From an uncultured Lachnospiraceae bacterium (GTDB taxonomy: Bacteria > Bacillota > Clostridia > Lachnospirales > Lachnospiraceae): 49,746 nucleotides of DNA. Below are positions 25,925 through 33,680 of this stretch, piece after piece (the stretch's first letter is position 1; each line of letters starts with the position of its first letter). A program made the position numbers and the translations under genes. Where the stretch lies: contig CAKRYR010000017.1 of assembly GCA_934432595.1 (NCBI GenBank), positions 1 to 49,746 of the forward strand, in the 5' to 3' direction. The notes beneath the pieces are model-generated. The model searched no databases. It saw nothing but the letters and a program-made list of their open reading frames with translations, and was not told the DNA's origin.

Positions 25925-26921
25925 AATACATTGGCACCCCACTTCCATCATTTTGTACATAATCCAATACTTTCTCTGTTTCCGTCTTTTCATCACTCTT
26001 TAATTTAAGTAACGCATTCATTCCTGATGTAAAAATATCTAGTAGTGAAGGTTGTTCTCCTTCATCCTCATATATCTCAACATCTTCACCTAACTTATCA
26101 TATATTAAGTCTTCAACTTCTTCATAAGTTTTAATATCATCAATAAGTCCTACTTCTTTAGCTTGTGCAGAAGAATATATTCTACCATCTGCTGCTTTAC
26201 GTACTTCTTCTTCAGTCATATTCTTACGTCCTGCAACTATAACATCTACAAATTGATCATAAGATTCATCTACAAGACTCTGTAGTATATCCTTCTGTTC
26301 ATCTGTTAAATCCTGCGTTGCACTTCCCATTGTCTTATTCTTTCCAGCTTTAATATAAGTAGTTTTTATTCCTAATTTGTCAAATAATACTTTATAATTA
26401 GATAACTGTATATATACGCCTATAGATCCTGTCCAAGTATTTCTATTGGCATATATTTTATCTCCTATTGCTGAAATATAATATCCACCAGAACAAGCTT
26501 CATCTCCCATATATACATATATAGGTCTTTTTGTTTTCTTATATTCTTTTAATTTTAGATACAATTCATCCGCTGCATTTACAGTTCCACCTGGTGAATT
26601 AACATATAACAAAATACCAACATTATCATCATCATCAATATAATCATCTATGGTATCAAGCGTTCCTCTATGATCATAACCTTCTTTTTCAAAGATATCT
26701 GAACTACTTCCGCTATCTTGAATAGTTCCTTCTACTCTTATTAAACCAACATATTTACCATCTGGCTTATCAGTATCTACGTCTTCTAATGAACTAGAAA
26801 GTTTATCAAATATTCCTTCTGTTTTACTTCCCAAGTATTTATCAGCTGCCATACTAGATACACCTATCAATATAAATACCAATCCAGCAACTAATATTCC
26901 TATAATCTGCTTCGTTTTCAT
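25905..26921 (-). CDS. sppA: Signal peptide peptidase SppA (S49)
   Basis: Membrane-bound serine protease degrading cleaved signal peptides. The 338 residues start with one membrane helix (IIGILVAGLVFILIGVSSMAA), followed by a single S49 domain of the short Gram-positive type. The nucleophile is the serine in EACSGGYYISA, and the general-base lysine is probably in YIKAGKNKTMGSATQDLT. LYVNSPGGTVNAADELY provides the substrate/oxyanion region. The C-terminus overlaps the RDD gene. It lies 30 bases after fliS without a promoter between, so it probably belongs to the flagellin transcript, an odd linkage because SppA has no known flagellar role. Confidence 0.93.
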   Translation of the reverse strand: MKTKQIIGILVAGLVFILIGVSSMAADKYLGSKTEGIFDKLSSSLEDVDTDKPDGKYVGLIRVEGTIQDSGSSSDIFEKEGYDHRGTLDTIDDYIDDDDNVGILLYVNSPGGTVNAADELYLKLKEYKKTKRPIYVYMGDEACSGGYYISAIGDKIYANRNTWTGSIGVYIQLSNYKVLFDKLGIKTTYIKAGKNKTMGSATQDLTDEQKDILQSLVDESYDQFVDVIVAGRKNMTEEEVRKAADGRIYSSAQAKEVGLIDDIKTYEEVEDLIYDKLGEDVEIYEDEGEQPSLLDIFTSGMNALLKLKSDEKTETEKVLDYVQNDGSGVPMYYAMPEQ

Positions 26922-26951
26922 TGTCTCCTATCCTCTCTATTAAGTCATATT

Positions 26952-27431
26952 CTATGCCATAAATCCTCTATTCGAAGTATTCATAGCATATGCTGTTTCA
27001 TTTAAAGAATCTTTTGAGTATGTTAGTCCTGCATATAAAGTTTCTGTATTTTCCATAACTGGCTCGCTATTATCTGTTTCACTAACTTGTCTAAATCCAT
27101 CTAATAATTTATTTACTATCATCTCAACAGTTTCAAGTCTTTCTTCATCATACTTAGCTATAGATTTAATTATATTCTTATTCAAATAGATATATAACGA
27201 CATAAGTTGTTTAGAAATCTCATACTCAAAGTCCAATGCATTCATTAATTCTAAAACAAATTTTTGAGCATTTCTAAGTTCGCCTACATACGCGACTTTA
27301 TCTCCCTTTGCATATGCTTCCTTTGCTGTCTTAATATCAGTTAGAATAATTTCATACATAATTACTACTAACTCACTTCTGTTTGCTTGTGACACTCTTG
27401 CTGTAAATTCTCTCTTCTTAACACTATTCAT
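26952..27431 (-). CDS. fliS: FliS-like flagellin export chaperone
   Basis: A 159-residue helical protein. It matches FliS by RSELVVIMYEIILTDIKTA near the N-terminus, LRNAQKFVLELMNALDFEYEISKQLMSLYIYLNKNI in the middle and the following KYDEERLETVEMIVNKLLDGFRQ. FliS binds flagellin's C-terminus to prevent premature polymerisation. It has an unusual C-terminal extension (about 125-159, ending TSNRGFMA) beyond typical FliS length near 125-135. It directly follows flagellin by 52 bases and has GGAGG before the ATG. Assignment is by family pattern and position, strong for FliS-like and less sure for exact orthology. Confidence 0.8.
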   Translation of the reverse strand: MNSVKKREFTARVSQANRSELVVIMYEIILTDIKTAKEAYAKGDKVAYVGELRNAQKFVLELMNALDFEYEISKQLMSLYIYLNKNIIKSIAKYDEERLETVEMIVNKLLDGFRQVSETDNSEPVMENTETLYAGLTYSKDSLNETAYAMNTSNRGFMA

Positions 27432-27483
27432 ATTTCTTTTCCTCCTAAACTGTAAATTTTCTCATAAGTTGAAATTAATTATT

Positions 27484-29187
27484 TTACTGTAACAATGATA
27501 AAATATTTTGTGGTCGTTCATTTGCTTGTGCAAGCATTGACGTACCAGCTTGTACTAAAACACTGTATTGCGTATAATTAGCCATTTCCTTGGCCATATC
27601 TGTATCCTCTATACGAGATAATGACTCTGTCATATTCTCGTTAGTAGTATCTAAGTTAGAAATTGCGTGCTCTAATCTGTTCTCATAAGCACCAAGCTTT
27701 GCTCTAGTTGTAGACAAATTAACTATGGCATCACCTATCATATCTATTGCTTTTTCAGCACCTTCTTTAGTTCTTATATTTACAATATTTACACCTAAAG
27801 TCTTTGGTGTAACTGCAGGTATCGTTACCTTCATTGTTTGATATGCATTGGCACCTATATGAAGTGACATCTCGCCTGCTTCAAGAACTGTAAGTCGAAC
27901 ATCTTTATTATTTTTAGGATTATCTTTATCATATTTTGGTAGCTTACCGTTAGCATTATTACCACCTTGTGTATCTTTAAAAATTGTACCAGTAGTATTA
28001 GGTGCCACTTCAAATTTAATCTCAAATCCAGAATTATCTGTAATTCTAACAACTTCACCATCTGAAAATACTGTAGCAGTCTCTGCAAATGCATTTTCTG
28101 CAACTGTATTATTAACCGAAACCTTTGCATCAACGCCTTTACCTTCTAAAGTTGTACTATCATCTAAAACATTTCCATTTGCATCTGATTTCGTATATAT
28201 TCCTAATTTTTTTGCTATATCTTTATCATTACAAGTTACTGTAACTTGTTGATTAGAACCATATAACTCACTTACAAAAACTAAAGCTTGTTGTTTATTA
28301 GAAACAACTGCTCCTGTATCATTTTTTGGATATTCACCTATCTTACCTATCTGATATCCTGCACTTTCATAATTCTTTGGATCATAACCATATGGTTCAT
28401 TAATTGGATCTCCTGTTATTGGATCCGTTCCCGTTCCATCTATCATATCCGTTACAAAACAATTTATATCAATAGAAGAACATAAGTCCCTCAATTTCTC
28501 ATACACACTATTATATGTATCAGTCTCATTTATTAATATTGTTTGCCCATTAACAGTTATTGCAGCCTCTTGTTTCTTATCCTTATCTTTTTGATCTATA
28601 TCAAATATATTATCTGCAAGTTTAATATCTGTTTTCATTGATTGTCCTAATACAACCGCCTGTCTAGGATCCTCCTCAACTGTTATATGATATTTATCCG
28701 ATGCAGCAACTTCATCAGCTATTGCAATAATCTTTACATTTAAGCTATCTGTATATGATTTTCTATCAACACTACCATCTAATAACTTCTTAGTATTAAA
28801 TTCTGTAGTATCTGATATTCTTTGTATTTCTTCATTAAGCTGGTCAATTTCAAGTTGGATAGCATTTCTATCATCAGTTGTATATGTACCATTGGCTGCT
28901 TGAACTGCCAACTCATTCATTCTCTGAAGACAAGATGATACTTCCTCAAGAGCACCTTCAGCAGTCTGAATTACAGATATACCATCTGCTGCATTAGAAG
29001 ATGCTTTTTCTAATCCTCTAATTTGTGCTTTCATTTTCCTTGATATTGCCATACCTGCCGGATCATCTGACGCATGATTTATCTTAAATCCTGATGTCAA
29101 CTTTTCCAAACTCTTTGACATTGCACCATCATTTTTGTTTAATTGTACATTTGCTTTCAAAGCAGAAATATTATGGTTGATCTTCAT
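27484..29187 (-). CDS. fliC: Flagellin
   Basis: Structural filament protein, 567 residues, larger than the usual 270-400 Firmicute form. The N-terminal D0/D1 region (1-150) is canonical: INHNISALKANVQLNKN, KLTSGFKINHASDDPAGMAIS, and the C-terminal D1/D0 region (about 480-567) ends in VLVQAGTSMLAQANERPQNILSLLQ. Between them a variable region carries a flagellin-IN-like motif (ITVNGQTILINETDTYNSV, near 216) and surface domains. Four cysteines (SSCL in D1, DLCSS and INCFV, VTCND) are unusual, since flagellins rarely contain cysteine. Expression probably starts from the sigma-28-like promoter ahead of the upstream 1191-residue gene. The gap of 20 bases before it has no promoter. Confidence 0.95.
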   Translation of the reverse strand: MKINHNISALKANVQLNKNDGAMSKSLEKLTSGFKINHASDDPAGMAISRKMKAQIRGLEKASSNAADGISVIQTAEGALEEVSSCLQRMNELAVQAANGTYTTDDRNAIQLEIDQLNEEIQRISDTTEFNTKKLLDGSVDRKSYTDSLNVKIIAIADEVAASDKYHITVEEDPRQAVVLGQSMKTDIKLADNIFDIDQKDKDKKQEAAITVNGQTILINETDTYNSVYEKLRDLCSSIDINCFVTDMIDGTGTDPITGDPINEPYGYDPKNYESAGYQIGKIGEYPKNDTGAVVSNKQQALVFVSELYGSNQQVTVTCNDKDIAKKLGIYTKSDANGNVLDDSTTLEGKGVDAKVSVNNTVAENAFAETATVFSDGEVVRITDNSGFEIKFEVAPNTTGTIFKDTQGGNNANGKLPKYDKDNPKNNKDVRLTVLEAGEMSLHIGANAYQTMKVTIPAVTPKTLGVNIVNIRTKEGAEKAIDMIGDAIVNLSTTRAKLGAYENRLEHAISNLDTTNENMTESLSRIEDTDMAKEMANYTQYSVLVQAGTSMLAQANERPQNILSLLQ

Positions 29188-29207
29188 TCCTACTTACACC
29201 GTACCTT

Positions 29208-32200
29208 TCAGCTCTTAGCTAACAATTGTTGTTCAGTTTCTTTTATATTCATAATTATGGCTTTTGATAAACTATATAGCATTTTTGTTGAAACTTGTGT
29301 TTCATCAGTCTGATTATTTCCTACTGAAAATGTATAATTAATCTTATTATTTATGCCATAATCAATCTGCTTAATATTAATATTTTCTTTACTTGCCTTT
29401 TCTTTCAAATCATTATAATTATTCTTTAAAGCTTCTATACCTTGACTATTATCTCCAAGAATCAAACCTTTTATTGAATTATTTTTATATTCAAATTTTG
29501 CTTCGATTCTTCCTAAATTTTCAGAGTCAATATTAACTGCAACCTGTTTCTTCTCTGTATTTCTAATAACAGTAAGATTTATATTCGTTATGTTAATTTC
29601 CTCATCATCCTCAGTTATTACAAGAGGAATATCATAACATTCTTTTCTACTCATATTTGTTGCAAAGTTCATATTTCGTCCTATTTCTCTTAATTCTTCT
29701 ATGGATAAATTACTACTGCCATAATGCCCAATATATGCTCTAACAATACTTTTAACTTGACTATTTATAGTATCATAATCATTAGTTAAAGCATCTTTAT
29801 CATCTAAATGTTCAATAATATTTGATACAGTCTCTTTAACTTTTTCCTTTATACTAGCCACTGATTCCTTACTATTATCTCCGGTAATTAATGAATCTTT
29901 TTCATTCTTTTTATTTAACTTCTTAAAAGTTGAAGTCATACCATTACCATTCAAAGTATCGGCTGCTGCCAAAATATTATTAATAGATGTCTCCATTCCT
30001 GTTTGAGTAAGAATCTTAACTATATTATTAGTTATATCGGACGTATCTTTTATTGAATTTAATTTATCAATATAATACTCTTTATCCAATTTCTCATTTA
30101 AATCCTTATGTTCTTTTACAAATCCTATTAATTTTTCCATAGACATATTTAAAATATCTATCTTTTCTTCTTTTGCCCAATCTATAATTTCAGGTGTAAT
30201 ATTTTCTGATACATCACTAACTAATTTTCTATTTAATTTAATTTTTGTATTAGAAAATGCTGAATTAATCTGAGCATCAATAGCCTTACCATTTCTTATT
30301 ACCGACTCTGTCACACCTAGATTATCATCTACATTTATATTAAGACCTTTTGATTTACGAGTTCTTGAAGCAGATAATAAATTATTCAAAGTAACTTCTC
30401 TGCCTGCATTTATAGTTGCACCTATAACCGCACCGTCTGACTTTTGAACTTGGTTAAGAAGTCTATATATTCCAATAAATGTTTCTCTTTCATCATTAGT
30501 CAACTCATTTTGTCTATCTAATCTCCATAAGTACTTACTATAACTTTCTTTTACATTATTACTATTTTTTGAATTAATACTTTCTATCTCATTGTTTAAC
30601 TCCTCTATAGTCATATCTAAAGGATTTTTATTCTGTCGAATTAATTCAACTGTAGTTGCCGGATTTAGTTTTTCTATTGCATTATTAACTTGGTAATCAT
30701 ATAGTTTTACTTGTTCAATATTTTCAATATTAATATCCATATTGTTATATCCAAGTATTCTAACAGCTCTCTGATTTAATTCATTTAACTCTAGTCCCAT
30801 ATCCATAAGAATATCATCAACATTTCTAAATGCTTTAGTAATGTTATCTCCCATATCCTTACGTGGTGCTGTCATAACAGTTTCAAAAGTTTCATTGAAC
30901 TTAACAATATTACTTCTTTGTACCTTAAAATCTAAATCCTTATAAGCTATATAATCTTCTTTTTGGCCCTCTTCATATACGCCTTGTAAAGTTATTTTTT
31001 CTCTAACACTATATGTAGCTGCTAAAACGTATCCAGACATTTCTTTAATATCTGTTAATTTACTAGCAGTATCATCAAAAATCTTCTGACCTTCAAAGTT
31101 ATCCTTTAATTCTGTAGGATAATTATCATTATAATTTTTCTCAATGTTTCTTAATTCTTCTACAACATTAGATATATCTTCTGTTGCAATGTTAAAACCT
31201 TTTAATGCTAATTTTCTTCCTGACTCAACTGTAAGCTTAAGACGTATCTCTTCTAATTGTCTTCTTGCTGTAACAACTGTTACATCAATACCTCTTCTTG
31301 TTTCCATTTCATCAAGATTAGTCATTATTCTATCTATATTAAAGTATTTATTTTTATGATTTTTACCTTCAAATAAAGCAAAACCTTTATTATTCTTTTC
31401 TTTTAATTCCAATACACTACTATCTATATCCTTTTGAGTAGCTAGCAAATCATTTAAGTTAATAACTTGCTCTGACTTTGCTACTTCCTCTATTGCATCA
31501 TCAGATATTAAGTCTATGCCCTCAATAACATCCTCAATAACAGATTTATCTACATAGTTAACATACATATCCGTAACTGGAACATCATCATCCATGTAAT
31601 CCTTTGCAATATTATTAATATCTTCACGTGTATACTTATTTAAATCTTCTAATTGATAATATTTTTTAAAACTATCGACTGTTACAGGTATATCATTTTC
31701 AATTAGCCATTTAGATATTTTTAAATTTTCTTCATTAACCTCATATCCTGCATCAGTAATTACCTCTTCTACCTGACTCTTAAGTTGCTCAAAATCTTCA
31801 TCTGATATATTATGAGTAACTATATTTTTACCAGCATATTTAGCTTTGTAAATATTTTTAATTGTTGGTTCTAATTCATTTGTGATTAGATACTTAATTG
31901 CATCTTTTGTTACAAAACCTTCTGTATTTTCAGATTTTCCATTATTTTGTGCATCTTCAAATAACTTATCTACAATTTCTAGTGTTTCGTCTACTGGTAA
32001 ATCCTTAATTTCTCCATTTTCATCAATAAAATCTATATTAATTTTTTGTTGAAATTGCTGTTTAAAATCTGTATTTTCTATCAAAATTCCACATTGATAC
32101 CTTTTTTCTCTGACAATATCCACATTTTGAGCAGAGTTATCCATATCTTTTTGTGAATAGCTTATTGTATTTTGCCAATTTGCAAGGTTGTCCACATTTT

Positions 32201-32783
32201 TATCCACAATTCCACAATTCGTATTTTGATTTTCCACTTTTTCCCTGTTAATTTTTGTAATTTTTTTATGAATTTCTTCAATATCCATATCCTCGATGCT
32301 CTTACCATCTTCCTCTATAGCACGCAAATCTTCTGGACTCATAACAATTACACTCTTATCAAGTTTCTCTGTTAATTGTTGCTCCATATTATTATCTGTT
32401 ATAGCACTTTTTGTATCAAATATTGACTTTTTAATTTCTTGAGTGAAATAATCCTGTTTTATTTCAGCAGAATTTATCTTAGAATTTATGTCTATTTTCT
32501 CATTAACACCAGTATTCTCTTTTACTTCTTGAAGGATAAGTTTATCCTTAGATCTATTTAAAACTTGATATTTCTTAACATCTCCAGTATTAGAATTTTC
32601 AGTACTTGAATTATCAACTTTTATTTCTTTACCATTTACATTTATACAAACCTTATTATTATCTGATACCACACCTTCTAAGATGTCACCCTCGTTTACT
32701 AGAAAAGAATAATCAATTTTACCTTTTTCATTATTATATTCTAGAATATTCAAATCCTTTGCGTTAATATTTAATAAATTCAT
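29208..32783 (-). CDS. Giant FliK-like flagellar protein (hook-length-control-like C-terminus)
   Basis: A 1191-residue protein, start at 32783 (AGGTGAG upstream). I do not recognise a published family exactly, but the ends resemble FliK. Residues ~22-50 (GDILEGVVSDNNKVCINVNGKEIKV) match the N-terminal beta segment of FliK-type proteins. The last 110 residues (LGRIEAKFEYKNNSIKGLILGDN, then LKEKASKENINIKQIDYGI) fit the Flg_hook domain. The long middle is hydrophilic, rich in D/E/N/K and apparently helical with several repeated-looking modules (PVTDMYVNYVDKS, LEDLNKYTREDINNIAKD). A sigma-28-like promoter lies upstream and flagellin follows at 20 bases. It may be a flagellar ruler or export-related protein; that is inference. 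A DUF6240-type annotation is possible. Confidence 0.5.
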   Translation of the reverse strand: MNLLNINAKDLNILEYNNEKGKIDYSFLVNEGDILEGVVSDNNKVCINVNGKEIKVDNSSTENSNTGDVKKYQVLNRSKDKLILQEVKENTGVNEKIDINSKINSAEIKQDYFTQEIKKSIFDTKSAITDNNMEQQLTEKLDKSVIVMSPEDLRAIEEDGKSIEDMDIEEIHKKITKINREKVENQNTNCGIVDKNVDNLANWQNTISYSQKDMDNSAQNVDIVREKRYQCGILIENTDFKQQFQQKINIDFIDENGEIKDLPVDETLEIVDKLFEDAQNNGKSENTEGFVTKDAIKYLITNELEPTIKNIYKAKYAGKNIVTHNISDEDFEQLKSQVEEVITDAGYEVNEENLKISKWLIENDIPVTVDSFKKYYQLEDLNKYTREDINNIAKDYMDDDVPVTDMYVNYVDKSVIEDVIEGIDLISDDAIEEVAKSEQVINLNDLLATQKDIDSSVLELKEKNNKGFALFEGKNHKNKYFNIDRIMTNLDEMETRRGIDVTVVTARRQLEEIRLKLTVESGRKLALKGFNIATEDISNVVEELRNIEKNYNDNYPTELKDNFEGQKIFDDTASKLTDIKEMSGYVLAATYSVREKITLQGVYEEGQKEDYIAYKDLDFKVQRSNIVKFNETFETVMTAPRKDMGDNITKAFRNVDDILMDMGLELNELNQRAVRILGYNNMDINIENIEQVKLYDYQVNNAIEKLNPATTVELIRQNKNPLDMTIEELNNEIESINSKNSNNVKESYSKYLWRLDRQNELTNDERETFIGIYRLLNQVQKSDGAVIGATINAGREVTLNNLLSASRTRKSKGLNINVDDNLGVTESVIRNGKAIDAQINSAFSNTKIKLNRKLVSDVSENITPEIIDWAKEEKIDILNMSMEKLIGFVKEHKDLNEKLDKEYYIDKLNSIKDTSDITNNIVKILTQTGMETSINNILAAADTLNGNGMTSTFKKLNKKNEKDSLITGDNSKESVASIKEKVKETVSNIIEHLDDKDALTNDYDTINSQVKSIVRAYIGHYGSSNLSIEELREIGRNMNFATNMSRKECYDIPLVITEDDEEINITNINLTVIRNTEKKQVAVNIDSENLGRIEAKFEYKNNSIKGLILGDNSQGIEALKNNYNDLKEKASKENINIKQIDYGINNKINYTFSVGNNQTDETQVSTKMLYSLSKAIIMNIKETEQQLLAKS

Positions 32784-32827
32784 GTTCTCACCTACTGCCG
32801 AATCCAAATTTATGTGGTACAGAATTT

Positions 32828-32854
32828 ATTTCGACAATACACATTAAAACTTTA
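32828..32854 (-). promoter_or_regulatory. Sigma-28 (SigD/FliA)-like flagellar promoter
   Basis: Minus strand TAAA (32851-32854), a 15-base spacer and GTCGAAAT (32828-32835), fitting the class III flagellar consensus TAAA-N15-GCCGATAT at most positions. It stands 45 bases before the FliK-like ATG, so flagellin and fliS are probably made from it. Confidence 0.65.
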
Positions 32855-32979
32855 GAAAAAATGAAACGGCTATAATCCCTACAAGAATTAACCTCATTTT
32901 CCATTATTTCTCCATAATCTAATCCTCGCAAAGCATTTTAACTTTAACTAATTAATAGTATACATAGCTAACCTTAAGA

Positions 32980-33021
32980 TAACCTAAAACAGACATCAGA
33001 ATTGATGTCCGTTTTAGGTTA
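32980..33021 (-). terminator. Terminator-like hairpin after the small export protein gene
   Basis: Nineteen-base arms TAACCTAAAACAGACATCA (32980-32998) and TGATGTCCGTTTTAGGTTA (33003-33021), with one G-U pair and a four-base loop. The following T content is only moderate on the minus strand. It separates the 33079 gene from the flagellar promoter. Confidence 0.65.
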
Positions 33022-33078
33022 TTAAGACTTGTTTATAAATAATAAACTATATTTCTATATTTAATTAATTGTAAAATA

Positions 33079-33579
33079 CTATATAATTCTAGCAACCCAT
33101 GGTATAAAATATGATATAAAACACATAATTGTTGTTGCCATTACTAATCCACACGCAATAGCAACCACTGCCTTAGAAAATTTTATATCTAGTAATGATG
33201 CTATTAATGAACCAGTCCAAGCTCCAGTACCAGGAAGAGGTATTCCTACAAATAATAGTAATCCTATAAATTCATATTTCTGTATCTTTTCACTCTTTCC
33301 TATTGATTTTGATTCTAATTTCTCTACCATTGGTCTAAATAATTTAGTCTTCTTCATCCATGTAAATATTGGTGTTATAAACCAAAGTATGAAAGGAATA
33401 GGAATCATATTCCCTGCTATACATAATATAATTGCTTTCCACACATTAACCTTAAACCATGCAGCAGCTACAAGTCCACCTCTAAGTTCTAATATTGGAA
33501 TCATTGAAATAATGAATACTATTATTTCTTTTGACAGCGATAAATTTTCTGAAAACCATTGAGCAACTGCCTCTGCCAT
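33079..33579 (-). CDS. Small multi-drug export protein (COG2426 type)
   Basis: A 166-residue membrane protein from the ATG at 33579 (GGAGGGTTAG upstream). About four to five helices are visible, with the signature ISMIPILELRGGLVAAA near the start and GIPLPGTGAWTGSLIASLLDI in the middle, which match the small multidrug export family. Transport substrates are not established, and the family name is historical. It sits between glgB (33681) and the terminator at 32980-33021, and may be transcribed with glgB because no terminator was seen between them. Confidence 0.83.
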   Translation of the reverse strand: MAEAVAQWFSENLSLSKEIIVFIISMIPILELRGGLVAAAWFKVNVWKAIILCIAGNMIPIPFILWFITPIFTWMKKTKLFRPMVEKLESKSIGKSEKIQKYEFIGLLLFVGIPLPGTGAWTGSLIASLLDIKFSKAVVAIACGLVMATTIMCFISYFIPWVARII

Positions 33580-33680
33580 AACTAACCCTCCATACAACTT
33601 ATTTTATCCAAAAATATTCTACTTATTATTGTTCTTATTATTTTTACCTTTATCATTATTCTTTAATACAGTGTTACTTT

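Noticed and set aside
29208..32375. Plus-strand ORFs inside the FliK-like and flagellin genes.
   Set aside because: They are antisense or overlapping frames within an intact large gene with good upstream signals.
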